In this document: positions 8,981-17,236 of the stretch, piece after piece
How positions within the stretch are numbered: position 1 is the stretch's first letter
Layout: each line of letters opens with the position of its first letter
NCBI GenBank assembly: GCA_022820125.1
Contig: JAJEGA010000077.1
Coordinates: 1 to 64,000, forward strand
DNA: 64,000 nt
Origin: Anaerolineae bacterium
GTDB lineage: Bacteria; Chloroflexota; Anaerolineae; Aggregatilineales; Phototrophicaceae
Reading direction: 5' to 3'
The notes under the pieces: generated by a model
Database searches by the model: none
Told to the model about the DNA's origin: nothing
Seen by the model: only the letters and a program-made list of their open reading frames with translations
Position numbers and translations under genes: made by a program

Positions 8981-9843
8981 TACTTGACGCCGGTGCCAGT
9001 AGTTGCCAAGCCTTCCATAATTTGGCGGCGCAAGAAAAAGAAAAGGATGATGACAGGGACTGTAGCGAGTGTTGAACCCGCCATGGTCAGGTCATATTGT
9101 TGGCGGTACTGATCGATGAGCCGTTTGATGCCGACCGCAAGCGGAAAATTCTCCGGATTGCGGAATACGATCAGGGGCCACAGCAGGTTGTTCCAGTAGT
9201 CAATGCAAAAGAGGATCAGCAGTGTCGCGATTGCGGGCCGCGCATTCGGCAGCACGATATGCCAGAAGATCTGGTATTCGCTGGCGCCGTCCACCCGCGC
9301 CGCGTTGAGCATTTCATCATCAATCGCCAGCATGTACTGGCGCATGAAGAAGATGCCGATTGGCGAAGCCGCTAGCGGGACAATCGCGCCTTGGTACGTT
9401 TCCGCCATGCCCATCTGAATAATCATCAAGAAGAGCGAGACGATCAGCAAATGAAAGGGAATCATCTGCGAGACCAAGATCAGAATGAACAAGAGGTTGC
9501 GGTAGCGAAAACGGAACTTCGCCAAGGCGTAGCCGCCGGTCGTACACAGGAAGACGCCCATCAAGGCGTATCCGCCAGTCTGCGTGATCGAGTTGATGAA
9601 CCAGGTGAGGTAGGGTTCTTCTTCAAAGAGCCGCCGGTAGGTGTCCAGGGACAAGGCGCTGGGGATAATCTCCATGGCGTCGACGAAGATTCGCCCCTCG
9701 GGGCGCAGCGAGCTAATGACCATCCAATAAAGGGGGAAGATGAAGATGATGGCGAGGCAGACAAAAATGGCGAACATAAGCCACCTCGTCAGCCTTGATT
9801 GACGCCGCGCGCCGAGCTTCCCGGGATTGACGTATTGGGTCAA
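8980..9843 (-). CDS. Carbohydrate ABC permease (MalG-type)
   Basis: Inner-membrane permease of 287 residues with six membrane segments. The EAA loop contains NAARVDGASEYQIFWHI, and the N-terminal segment FAIFVCLAIIFIFPLYWMVISSLR is typical of MalG/UgpE. It is the last gene of a second ABC set (binding protein 10856, permease 9847, this gene) and starts three bases after the upstream permease stop. Its stop codon abuts the MFS tail remnant. No ATPase or hydrolase gene follows. Confidence 0.9.
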   Translation of the reverse strand: MTQYVNPGKLGARRQSRLTRWLMFAIFVCLAIIFIFPLYWMVISSLRPEGRIFVDAMEIIPSALSLDTYRRLFEEEPYLTWFINSITQTGGYALMGVFLCTTGGYALAKFRFRYRNLLFILILVSQMIPFHLLIVSLFLMIIQMGMAETYQGAIVPLAASPIGIFFMRQYMLAIDDEMLNAARVDGASEYQIFWHIVLPNARPAIATLLILFCIDYWNNLLWPLIVFRNPENFPLAVGIKRLIDQYRQQYDLTMAGSTLATVPVIILFFFLRRQIMEGLATTGTGVK

Positions 9844-9846
9844 GAC

Positions 9847-10788
9847 CTAGTCTTCCCTTCCCAAGACGCCGAAGAAGCGGAATTGTATCAGCGAAAACAC
9901 GAAGATGATCAGCGCGAGAATAACCCCCATGGCCGCGGCTGTGCCGAAATTGAAAGAGGTAAAGGCGGTGCGGTAGATGAGCAGGGCAAGCGTCAAGCCG
10001 CCGTCCCCAGGTCCCGCGCCGCCGGCATACAAGATGAATGGTTCAACAAAGACTTGGTAGCCGCCGATAATACTGAGCACGACCACGAAGAAAGTAGTTG
10101 GGCGCAGCATGGGCAATGTAATGCTCAGGAACATCTTCCAAGGGCTGGCGCCATCGATTGCCGCCGATTCATAGAGTTCTTGCGGGATATTCACCAAGCC
10201 CGAATTAAAGTACAGGATGTTCATGCCGGTCCAGCGCCAGGTCGCGATCAGTATCAGAGACGGCAGCGCCAACTCCGAGACTTCCAGCCAGCGCAGACGG
10301 TCCAAGCCAAGCGTGCCTTCCAGAAAGAGATTGAGGAAACCATCCTTCGCCAGAATCAGCCGAAATACCGTGCCGGCTACCACAAGCGATGTCAGCGCTG
10401 GCAAGAAGATCAGCACGCGGAAAACCGTGCTCGCCACCACGCGCCCGGAATCCAGCAGCACCGCCAGCACCAGCGGCAGGGGAATCAAGACCAGCAGCGT
10501 ACCGATTGTGTAGACGGTGGTGTTGGTCAGCGCCTGGCTGAAGCGCACCAGTTCAAATACATTTTCGTAGTTGGAGAGCCCGACCCAGTCCTGGCTTTTG
10601 ACGCCCTGAAAATTCTGGAAACTCATTATTATCGCCAGAATGACGGGATAAACTTTGAATATGAGGAATACGGTCAAGAAGGGCGCCAGAAATACAAAGG
10701 GCACAACTTTCTTGTGGTGAAAGAAGCCGGGAATCAATCGGCGCGGCATCCGCAAGCTATTCAGCACAGCGACCTCGTCGACACGCAA
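9847..10788 (-). CDS. Carbohydrate ABC permease (MalF/UgpA-type)
   Basis: Permease of 313 residues. Visible features are the first membrane segment (VPFVFLAPFLTVFLIFKVYPVILAI), the periplasmic GLSNYENVF motif usual in UgpA/MalF-like proteins, and the EAA loop core ESAAIDGASPWKMFLSI. It couples with the MalG-type protein encoded immediately downstream. It lies 67 bases after the binding-protein gene; that spacer holds a strong hairpin likely to set relative expression. The import substrate is not deducible beyond a sugar or sugar derivative. Confidence 0.9.
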   Translation of the reverse strand: MRVDEVAVLNSLRMPRRLIPGFFHHKKVVPFVFLAPFLTVFLIFKVYPVILAIIMSFQNFQGVKSQDWVGLSNYENVFELVRFSQALTNTTVYTIGTLLVLIPLPLVLAVLLDSGRVVASTVFRVLIFLPALTSLVVAGTVFRLILAKDGFLNLFLEGTLGLDRLRWLEVSELALPSLILIATWRWTGMNILYFNSGLVNIPQELYESAAIDGASPWKMFLSITLPMLRPTTFFVVVLSIIGGYQVFVEPFILYAGGAGPGDGGLTLALLIYRTAFTSFNFGTAAAMGVILALIIFVFSLIQFRFFGVLGRED

Positions 10789-10811
10789 TTGTCACAAAGA
10801 GAGCAATACGC

Positions 10812-10843
10812 GAGGGCAGGCGGATGTCGCCCGACCTGCCCTC
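10812..10843 (-). promoter_or_regulatory. Intercistronic stem-loop between binding protein and permease
   Basis: GAGGGCAGG (10812-10820) pairs exactly with CCTGCCCTC (10835-10843) over a 14-base loop and has no T run. Hairpins in this position commonly stabilise the 3' end of binding-protein mRNA or attenuate read-through into permease genes; that role is inferred. Confidence 0.6.
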
Positions 10844-10855
10844 AATCGGCAAAGC

Positions 10856-12166
10856 TTAGAATTCGGCGCCCATCGCCCGCAGTTCTTCGGCTGCGTTGGC
10901 GAGGACTTCCGCCGGATCCATTTGATTCTCGATCAAATCGTACAAGCCCGTCGTCTGGAAGATGGTTGCGATTTCCGGATAGAAGGGACCGGTATATTCC
11001 GGCGCGACATTGCCCAAGCCCGCTTTAATGTGGATGAAGGGCATCTCGCCGCTGAAGTCGTCCATCGTGATTAGAAGCGCGTCGTCATCGTAGACATCCA
11101 GGCGCATCGGGTCAAAGCCCAAGTCCGTCCAGAGCAGGACATTGGCGTCGTAGGTCAACTTGGCGAAAGCCAGGAACTCGGCCGCCAGAGCGATCTTGTC
11201 GGGGTCAATCTGGTTCGTTATCGCGGTGCCGGTGCCGCCGCCCATAGTCGTCGTGTAGCCACCCTCTTCAAATACAGGCATCGGTCGGACGACCGCCACA
11301 TCGGCCAATTCACTGCTCATGTTGTCGGGGTAGCGCGTCATATACCACTGTGGCATCCATAGCGACGCGATACGTCCTTCGACCAGATCAATAAAGTGAT
11401 CCGGCGAGTGATGACCGCCGCCAGAGGCCGGACGGGCGATGCCGTGTACGTGCACCATATCCTGCAGGTATTGCAGCGCCTCGACATTGGCTTCGCTCTC
11501 GAGGATAATCTCGCCGTCAGCGTTGTAGGTGCCGCCGCCATTCATGAGCATCAAGGCATATGCTGAGAAGATATCGGTGACCTCAACGCTCGCCATATAG
11601 ACATCAATCTCGCCATCGCCATCGGTATCGCGCGTGACTTTCAGACCGGCTTCGATATAATCGTCCCAGGTCTTGATGCTATCGACATCGACGCCCGCTT
11701 CTTCCAGGATGCCAGTGTTGTAATACATGACGAAGGCGCCCAGGTGATAGTCGATGCCGTAATTGTTGCCATTGGCGGTATATGGGGCCAAGCGCGACTC
11801 GATGATGTCCGCGCGATACTCATCGATCACCTCGTTCAGCGGCAGGAACTGAATATCGCCCTTGGTGAAGGTAGCGAACTTCTTGATTTCTACATCAGCC
11901 AAATCTGGCGCCCCCATGCCCACGAGCAGCGACGCCAGCAAATTGTCATGCATCTGCGTATAGTCAATTTGCTCGTAGACGATCTCAATCGGGCGATCGG
12001 GATGCGCCTCATTCCAGCGGTCGGCTGCATTCTGCATATACAAGCCGTGACGATCCACAAACACCCACAGCGAAAGCTCGGTCGCGTCCTGCGCCAGCGT
12101 CATGCCGAAGGCGCTGAAGCCGATGGCTGCGACCAGCAACAACGTGAAGATCTTGGTTCTTGACAT
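10856..12166 (-). CDS. Extracellular solute-binding protein (family 1)
   Basis: Sugar-type ABC binding protein of 436 residues. ATG 12166 gives MSRTKIF, a hydrophobic core, then an AQ-DATE junction consistent with signal-peptidase I cleavage; CGAGG lies upstream. The longer frame from 12205 adds 13 charged residues before the signal peptide and is unlikely. The mature start (LSLWVFVDRHGLYMQNAADRWNEAHPDRPIEIVYEQ) fits the glycerol-3-phosphate/maltose binding-protein cluster, including the later GGGTGTAITNQ motif. It is the first gene of the second ATPase-less importer set. Confidence 0.88.
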   Translation of the reverse strand: MSRTKIFTLLLVAAIGFSAFGMTLAQDATELSLWVFVDRHGLYMQNAADRWNEAHPDRPIEIVYEQIDYTQMHDNLLASLLVGMGAPDLADVEIKKFATFTKGDIQFLPLNEVIDEYRADIIESRLAPYTANGNNYGIDYHLGAFVMYYNTGILEEAGVDVDSIKTWDDYIEAGLKVTRDTDGDGEIDVYMASVEVTDIFSAYALMLMNGGGTYNADGEIILESEANVEALQYLQDMVHVHGIARPASGGGHHSPDHFIDLVEGRIASLWMPQWYMTRYPDNMSSELADVAVVRPMPVFEEGGYTTTMGGGTGTAITNQIDPDKIALAAEFLAFAKLTYDANVLLWTDLGFDPMRLDVYDDDALLITMDDFSGEMPFIHIKAGLGNVAPEYTGPFYPEIATIFQTTGLYDLIENQMDPAEVLANAAEELRAMGAEF

Positions 12167-12447
12167 TTCTATACCTCGTTGGATTTCTTCAATCGGACAA
12201 ATCAATTGGGGACAATTATGCTATTCGTTAGGCGCTTCCTCCTCTTCAATTGATCCCTTACACCGAAAGCCAGTGCGCGTCTCGGGCAAGGCAAAGCCCT
12301 CTGCCCTTGATGCCGTCTCACGCTCGCAAACATCAATGCTTTCAAGAAAAGCATAAGTGTTCGCGCAGCCTTTCGCCCGACAATCGATTACTGCGTATGC
12401 GCCACTCAAAAAATGCACAGGCGAGTTTACCGCCCCGCGCGAATTTG
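12167..12447. other. Intergenic region with no recognised feature
   Basis: Lies between the binding-protein start and the MFS stop. I see no hairpin repeat, no RNA gene and no convincing promoter pair, although the promoter of the downstream ABC set should be here. Confidence 0.5.
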
Positions 12448-13629
12448 TCAAGCGGACGAGGCCAATTTGCGCGCGTCGAAAAGGCGGAAGCCAGCGATAA
12501 CGATGCAGGCGCCGATTGTGGTCATCAGCGCGCTTAATGAAAAGAAGGCGCTCGCCCCCAGGTTGTCGTAAGCATAGCCGAAAAGGGAGCCGGTCAAGAG
12601 CAGGGCGATGCTGGGCATCGTGACTTGGAGGATGGCTTGATTGGTGGCGGCGTTGCGCGGGTGGCTGATGGCGTTGACCAGGGTAAATGAAGAAAGCTGA
12701 TAACAGGGCCAGACCAGACCGCGCAGAATCAGCAGAGGCGCGAGGAGCGTCAAGCTGGGCACGACCCCCAGGAGAAAGGCGAAGAGCGCCGTGCCCAACA
12801 TGCCGATGATATAGGCGATGCGAATGCGGACTTTGGGCAGGATGGCGTCCATCAAAAAGAAGAAGGGGAATTCCACCGCGCCCATCAGCGCCGCCCACAA
12901 GCCGATATGCGCCGAGGGCACCCCCAGGTTTTGATTGAAATGGATGAAGATGAAGCTGTACATATTGTAGGTGCCCATGGCGACAAAGAACTGGCTGGCC
13001 GCCATCACGTAGAAGCCGCGATTGCGCGGCTGCGAGCCCGCGTCCTCCGCCTTTTCCTTTTCGCTTGGTTTATCGGGGAAGATTGTCGCCGTCAGGATCG
13101 TCAGCAGACCCACAAGCGCAGCCACCCAGAAGAGCATCGGATAACCGCCGAGCGCGAAGAGCTGCCCGGCGAGCAGGCTGGCCAAGGTGAAGCCCAGCGA
13201 GGCAAATGAGCGCAGCCGACCGAGGATGGCTTTTCCCCGGCTCAGCAAGAAGGTGATCGTCAGCTGCATGCCCAAGGTCAGGCTGGGGCTGATCGTCAGG
13301 CGAGAAAGCAATACCGCGAGAATGAGCAGTAGTTGATGGGGAGCGCTGGCAAAGATGATATTCGCCAGCGCGAAGCCGCCCATGTACAACATAAACAGCC
13401 GCCGATGCAGCCCGAGCCGATCGGCGATTTGGTTCATCATGGGCGTCAGAATCAGCGAGAGAAAGGCGCCAGCGCTGCCCAGCGTGCCGATTAAAGTGCC
13501 AGAGAAGCCCTGATCGGTCAGGTAAACGTTGACATAGGGCCAGACTATGCCGATGCCGCCCAAGCTCAGAAACTGAAGCGCGGCCAGGCGGATGGAGCCA
13601 AATCGGTTGCGCAGAGCGAAGAGCATCAA
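12448..13629 (-). CDS. MFS transporter, LacY/PPP-like
   Basis: Major-facilitator transporter of 393 residues with 12 hydrophobic segments in two halves joined by a charged loop (KPSEKEKAEDAGSQPRN). The loop between segments 2 and 3 has LTPMMNQIADRLGLHRR, the family motif A region. The build resembles the MFS_1-like group (LacY, NupG, phenylpropionate permease), so a small organic or nucleoside/sugar substrate is plausible. It is about half identical by eye to the neighbour at 13983-15167, a tandem paralogue. Its last 21 codons recur almost unchanged at 8915-8980. Confidence 0.85.
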   Translation of the reverse strand: MMLFALRNRFGSIRLAALQFLSLGGIGIVWPYVNVYLTDQGFSGTLIGTLGSAGAFLSLILTPMMNQIADRLGLHRRLFMLYMGGFALANIIFASAPHQLLLILAVLLSRLTISPSLTLGMQLTITFLLSRGKAILGRLRSFASLGFTLASLLAGQLFALGGYPMLFWVAALVGLLTILTATIFPDKPSEKEKAEDAGSQPRNRGFYVMAASQFFVAMGTYNMYSFIFIHFNQNLGVPSAHIGLWAALMGAVEFPFFFLMDAILPKVRIRIAYIIGMLGTALFAFLLGVVPSLTLLAPLLILRGLVWPCYQLSSFTLVNAISHPRNAATNQAILQVTMPSIALLLTGSLFGYAYDNLGASAFFSLSALMTTIGACIVIAGFRLFDARKLASSA

Positions 13630-13982
13630 TACCAGACTGTCTGCCCGTTCGCGGCTTATCGCGGGCGACGGACGATTCTTATTAGACGCCTCAAGTCAAG
13701 GATATTGTACCTAAGTGGCGCCACAGCCTCGTGAAAGCTGGGGCTCCGCGCACAGCACGTGGTGTATCCGAATGGCTTCGCCAGTTCTCCGGGCGGGTCG
13801 ATGTGCCGACCGTTTTCCCCTCACCCACGGCCGCCTCTCCCTGAAGTTGCTCCGATTTTGCGGAAAGCCAAGTTCATGGTTCTGATTCATGGGGATAGTA
13901 CGAAAGTTGGCATTCAATGATCGTTAGCCGACTGGCCTTGCCATATTCGCGGTTAGCAAGTTCAAGCGCGTAGAGAAATTCG
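13630..13982. other. Intergenic region between MFS paralogues
   Basis: About 350 bases without a convincing gene. A 68-codon minus-strand frame (13711-13917) is basic and low in complexity, and I reject it. No repeat of the TAGGGGCG family is present. Confidence 0.5.
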
Positions 13983-15167
13983 CTAGGCTCTGTTCGCGGA
14001 GCGGCGCGCGTCTGTCAAGCGGAAGCCGGCCAGGGCGATGGCAACGCCAATGGCGCCAGCCAGCGCGCAGATGGCGAAGAAGGCGCCGGCGCCCAAGTGG
14101 TCGTAGATCCAGCCGTAGAGCGAGCCGGTCAAGAGAAGGGCGATGCCCGGCATCGTCACCTGCACGATGGCTTGGTTGGTGGCGGCGTTGCGCGGGTGGC
14201 TAATCGCGTTCATCAAGCGGAAGGACGATAGCTGGTAGGCGGGCCACGACAAGCCGCGGCAAACGAAGAGCAGCAGCAGAAGCGGCAGGCTCGGCACGAT
14301 GCCAATGCAAAGCGTCGTAATTGCGATGCCGACGACGCCCAAGGCATAGGTGTGGCGCAGGCGCACTCTCGGCAGCAAGGCATCGGTCAAGTAATAAAAG
14401 GGAAATTCCACCACGGCGAGTAGCGCAGCCCATAAGCCAATTTGCGCGACTGACACACCCAGATTCTGGCTCATGTGGATGAACAAGAAGGCGAAGGCGT
14501 TATGGGTACACATGGTGACGAAGAATTGGCTGGCCGCCAACACGTATATGCCGGGATTGCGCGGCTGCTTGGGTCCCGCTTGCGGCTTCATCTTCTCTTT
14601 TGGCTTGGCGGGAAATATGGTTGCCAATTGAACGCTGATCAGTGACAGTATCGCGCCAACGGTAAAGGTCAGCGCATAGCCGCCAAGCGCGAAAACGGGA
14701 CCAGCCAAGGCGCTGGCGCAGGCGAATCCCAGGGCTGAAAAGGAGCGCATCCCGCCGAAAATCGTCTTGCCGCTGCGCGTCAAGAGCGAGAGTGTCAATT
14801 GCGCGCCCAGCGTCATGCTCGGGCCGGTTGTAAGCCGGAAGAGCAGGACCGCAAGAACCACCAGCAAGGGATTGTTCGTGGTGGCGAAGACGATGCTGGC
14901 AAGCGCGAAGCCGCCAAAATAAAACATCAGCAGTCGCCGATGGAGCATGAAGCGGTCGGCTATTTGGTTGAGCAAGGGGGTGAGCGCGAGAGTCAGAATG
15001 GCGCCGATGCTGGCGAGCGTGCCGATCAAGGCGCCGGAGAATTCAAGCTCGGTCAAATAGAGATTGATGAAGGGGTAGGTCATGCCCAGCCCGGCCGTGC
15101 TGAACAATTGCAGTGCGACCAAGCGCATCGAGCCAAAGTGGTCTCTCATGGCGAGCAGCGCCGACAT
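13983..15167 (-). CDS. MFS transporter, paralogue of the neighbouring gene
   Basis: A 394-residue, 12-segment major-facilitator protein. It shares with its neighbour the N-terminus (MRDHFGSMRLVALQ), motif LTPLLNQIADRFMLHRR, the NAISHPRNAATNQAI segment and the FRLTDARR tail. A central charged loop (KEKMKPQAGPKQPRNPG) separates the two halves. It reads in the same direction, and a 350-base spacer suggests separate promoters. Substrate unknown; position beside sugar importers suggests sugars or nucleosides (inference). Confidence 0.85.
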   Translation of the reverse strand: MSALLAMRDHFGSMRLVALQLFSTAGLGMTYPFINLYLTELEFSGALIGTLASIGAILTLALTPLLNQIADRFMLHRRLLMFYFGGFALASIVFATTNNPLLVVLAVLLFRLTTGPSMTLGAQLTLSLLTRSGKTIFGGMRSFSALGFACASALAGPVFALGGYALTFTVGAILSLISVQLATIFPAKPKEKMKPQAGPKQPRNPGIYVLAASQFFVTMCTHNAFAFLFIHMSQNLGVSVAQIGLWAALLAVVEFPFYYLTDALLPRVRLRHTYALGVVGIAITTLCIGIVPSLPLLLLLFVCRGLSWPAYQLSSFRLMNAISHPRNAATNQAIVQVTMPGIALLLTGSLYGWIYDHLGAGAFFAICALAGAIGVAIALAGFRLTDARRSANRA

Positions 15168-15319
15168 CGGCTGACCTATCCTCGGCTAATCTGAATGCGC
15201 CCGCCGGCGACCGGGGCGCGACCTTGCGACCAAGCCATATCCTGCCTCGAATGCCGGATCAAGCGCGAATTGAATCGCCTAAGCATAAATGATATGTTCC
15301 ACCGAATATAGATTCGATT

Positions 15320-15616
15320 ATGGTGACCCGCTCATCACCCTCAATGAAACGGCAAATCATCTTCGCCGGCTTCGACTTTTACAATGGCGACATGCGCTTA
15401 ACGGATAAGCGGAAATCGCTGCGTCAAGAAGCGCGCGAGTTTGTCGAGTTTGACGTGCTGCCGACGATCCATCCTTATTGAGAGAAGGCGGAATTCCCCT
15501 TGGCAATCGCCCGTACAATGATCGTCGCCGAGATCATCTACACCAACGAACGAATGAATGAGGTCAACCTGCTGTTGGTGGGGCGGGAGCCGACTGGGTT
15601 GAATGCTTTTGTTTAG
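15320..15616 (+). pseudogene. Internally deleted acyl-CoA dehydrogenase remnant
   Basis: One continuous 99-codon frame is interrupted by TGA at 15479-15481. The first part (LRQEAREFVEFDVLPTIHPY) resembles the N-terminal helix of acyl-CoA dehydrogenases; the stop sits where a Trp is common (YWEKAEFP), so TGG to TGA is likely. The frame goes on EKAEFPLAI and then jumps to a sequence like the enzyme's C-terminus (IIYTNERMNEVNLLLVGRE, then PTGLNAFV), close to the YEGTNEIN...VGR...TGINAF tail of that family. About 300 middle residues are missing. Family assignment is from memory of conserved motifs. Confidence 0.6.
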
Positions 15617-15745
15617 TACGGTTGCCAGAATCCACAATAGAACTGGCAACTGTAGTAGCCTGTTTTCATTTCGCACAGGCGCGCGGAGATCGGCTGCAAA
15701 TTGTATTTCAATTGGCGCAGTATGATCTTTGGCGAAAAAGAACCG

Positions 15746-15774
15746 TTGAATTTGCAATAGTTTTTAGGTAAAAT
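15746..15774 (+). promoter_or_regulatory. Candidate promoter upstream of the Fic gene
   Basis: TTGAAT (15746-15751), exactly 17 bases, then TAAAAT (15769-15774), inside an AT-rich stretch about 185 bases before the Fic start. Confidence 0.4.
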
Positions 15775-15959
15775 AGCAAATCAAAATACGATGAAACAGA
15801 GAGCTTATTCTCAGAATGTGCTTTAATATCGATAGTTTTCCTGTCCAATAGCCGGTATATTGTTTAATGAATAGCACAAAAATGCTACAATATTTTTTGG
15901 AAAATTATTGAAAGAGTTTTGAATACATCTTTTGGCTTATGATGCGAGGTAACATCAAG

Positions 15960-17159
15960 ATGGGTTCACATGAATTCATACGTTTTCCTCCATATGAAAT
16001 AAGGCTGACGCCATCGCTCCTAATGCTATTGGGCGAGATCCAGGCGGAGTTGAATCAGATCGCTAAGATTCCGATATCGCCTCAGGAGCAGCATAGACTG
16101 AAGGTACTGTACTTCGCTCGAGCCGTCCACAGTACAACAGCTATTGAAGGTAATACGTTGTCGGAAGATGAGGTATTGCAGATCGTTGAAGATATCGATT
16201 CATCAACTCCCTCAAAAAATTACGACGAGCAGGAAGTCCGCAATGTTATCGAGACCTTGAACGCGATTATTCAAGATCTATTGGACGGTAACAGCGCTCC
16301 GTACTCGCTGACGCTTCTTAACAGCTTTCATCGGCAACTAATCTCCGAAACTGGGACTCCGAATTGCAGCGACGAAGAGATAGGCGATTTGCGAAAGCAT
16401 TCGGTAACAGTCGGGCGCTACCTCGGTCCGCCTGCGAGTGAATGTCGTGAGTTTGTCACCAAACTCTGCGAGTGGCTGAACGAGGACGCATCTATACCTG
16501 CAGGATTGGAACGATACGACTTAACTTGGCAGATTGTTCGGGCGATAATCGCGCACATTTATTTTGCCTGGATCCATCCATACTGCGATGGCAACGGCCG
16601 AATGGCGCGTCTTATAGAGTTTCGACTAGCATTTGCTGCGGGAGTGCCGGACTTCGCGGCTCATCTGTTCAGTAACGTGTATAACAGGCGACGATCGAAG
16701 TACGTAGCATTACTGCAGGAATCTCACGGTGAGTATTCGGATGGCAAGTATTCATCATGTGCAGACATTCAAAGCTTTGTTGAGTGGGCTTTAGAGTGCT
16801 ACAGACATGAACTTCACGAACAAGCGCTTTACATATATAGTTCCCAGGCGACTGTAATTTGGCATGACTATATTTTCTCGAGTTTCCCCGAAAAACTGAG
16901 CAACGCACAACGCCGCCGCCGGAGGCTTGCGCTAGATTTGACTCATCCTGAGTTTCAGGAACCCGTTAGAATTCGCGACATTCGAACTCTTTCCCCAGCT
17001 GTAGCAGTGGCCTACGCTGATGAAAGCGACCAGACAATACGAAACGACCTCAATGTGTTGATGGATATGGGATTAGTTCAACGGGCTGATGGTGGCTTCA
17101 GGCCCAATACCGATATTTTGACAGGCTTCTTTGCAAAATCTCGAGACACAGATGTGTAA
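15960..17159 (+). CDS. Fic-domain protein (AMPylator-like)
   Basis: Fic protein of 399 residues. The catalytic motif HPYCDGNGRMAR is the HPFx(D/E)GNGRxxR of enzymes that transfer AMP to Ser/Thr/Tyr of target proteins. The N-terminal STTAIEGNTL fits the inhibitory helix (S/T)xxxE(G/N) that blocks ATP, so the enzyme is probably self-inhibited without a separate antitoxin. The C-terminal part looks like a winged helix (QTIRNDLNVLMDMGLVQRADGG). GAGGT nine bases before ATG 15960 favours it over ATG 15939. The gene is visibly richer in A+T than its neighbours and stands alone, consistent with horizontal transfer. Target unknown. Confidence 0.9.
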   Translation: MGSHEFIRFPPYEIRLTPSLLMLLGEIQAELNQIAKIPISPQEQHRLKVLYFARAVHSTTAIEGNTLSEDEVLQIVEDIDSSTPSKNYDEQEVRNVIETLNAIIQDLLDGNSAPYSLTLLNSFHRQLISETGTPNCSDEEIGDLRKHSVTVGRYLGPPASECREFVTKLCEWLNEDASIPAGLERYDLTWQIVRAIIAHIYFAWIHPYCDGNGRMARLIEFRLAFAAGVPDFAAHLFSNVYNRRRSKYVALLQESHGEYSDGKYSSCADIQSFVEWALECYRHELHEQALYIYSSQATVIWHDYIFSSFPEKLSNAQRRRRRLALDLTHPEFQEPVRIRDIRTLSPAVAVAYADESDQTIRNDLNVLMDMGLVQRADGGFRPNTDILTGFFAKSRDTDV

Positions 17160-17173
17160 CGGCGAGACACTGA

Positions 17174-17201
17174 AAAGAGCGCGCCAGCGGACACGCTCTT
17201 T
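17174..17201. terminator. Bidirectional terminator-like hairpin
   Basis: AAAGAGCG (17174-17181) pairs with CGCTCTTT (17194-17201) over a 12-base loop, between the convergent Fic and repeat-protein genes. The A run on one side and T run on the other suit both directions. Confidence 0.65.
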
Positions 17202-17236
17202 CTGCGATTCGCTTCCCTGACGAGCTGTCCGCTTAG

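Noticed and set aside
13711..13917. 68-codon minus-strand frame between the MFS genes
   Set aside because: Basic, low-complexity product, no ribosome site, no family resemblance.
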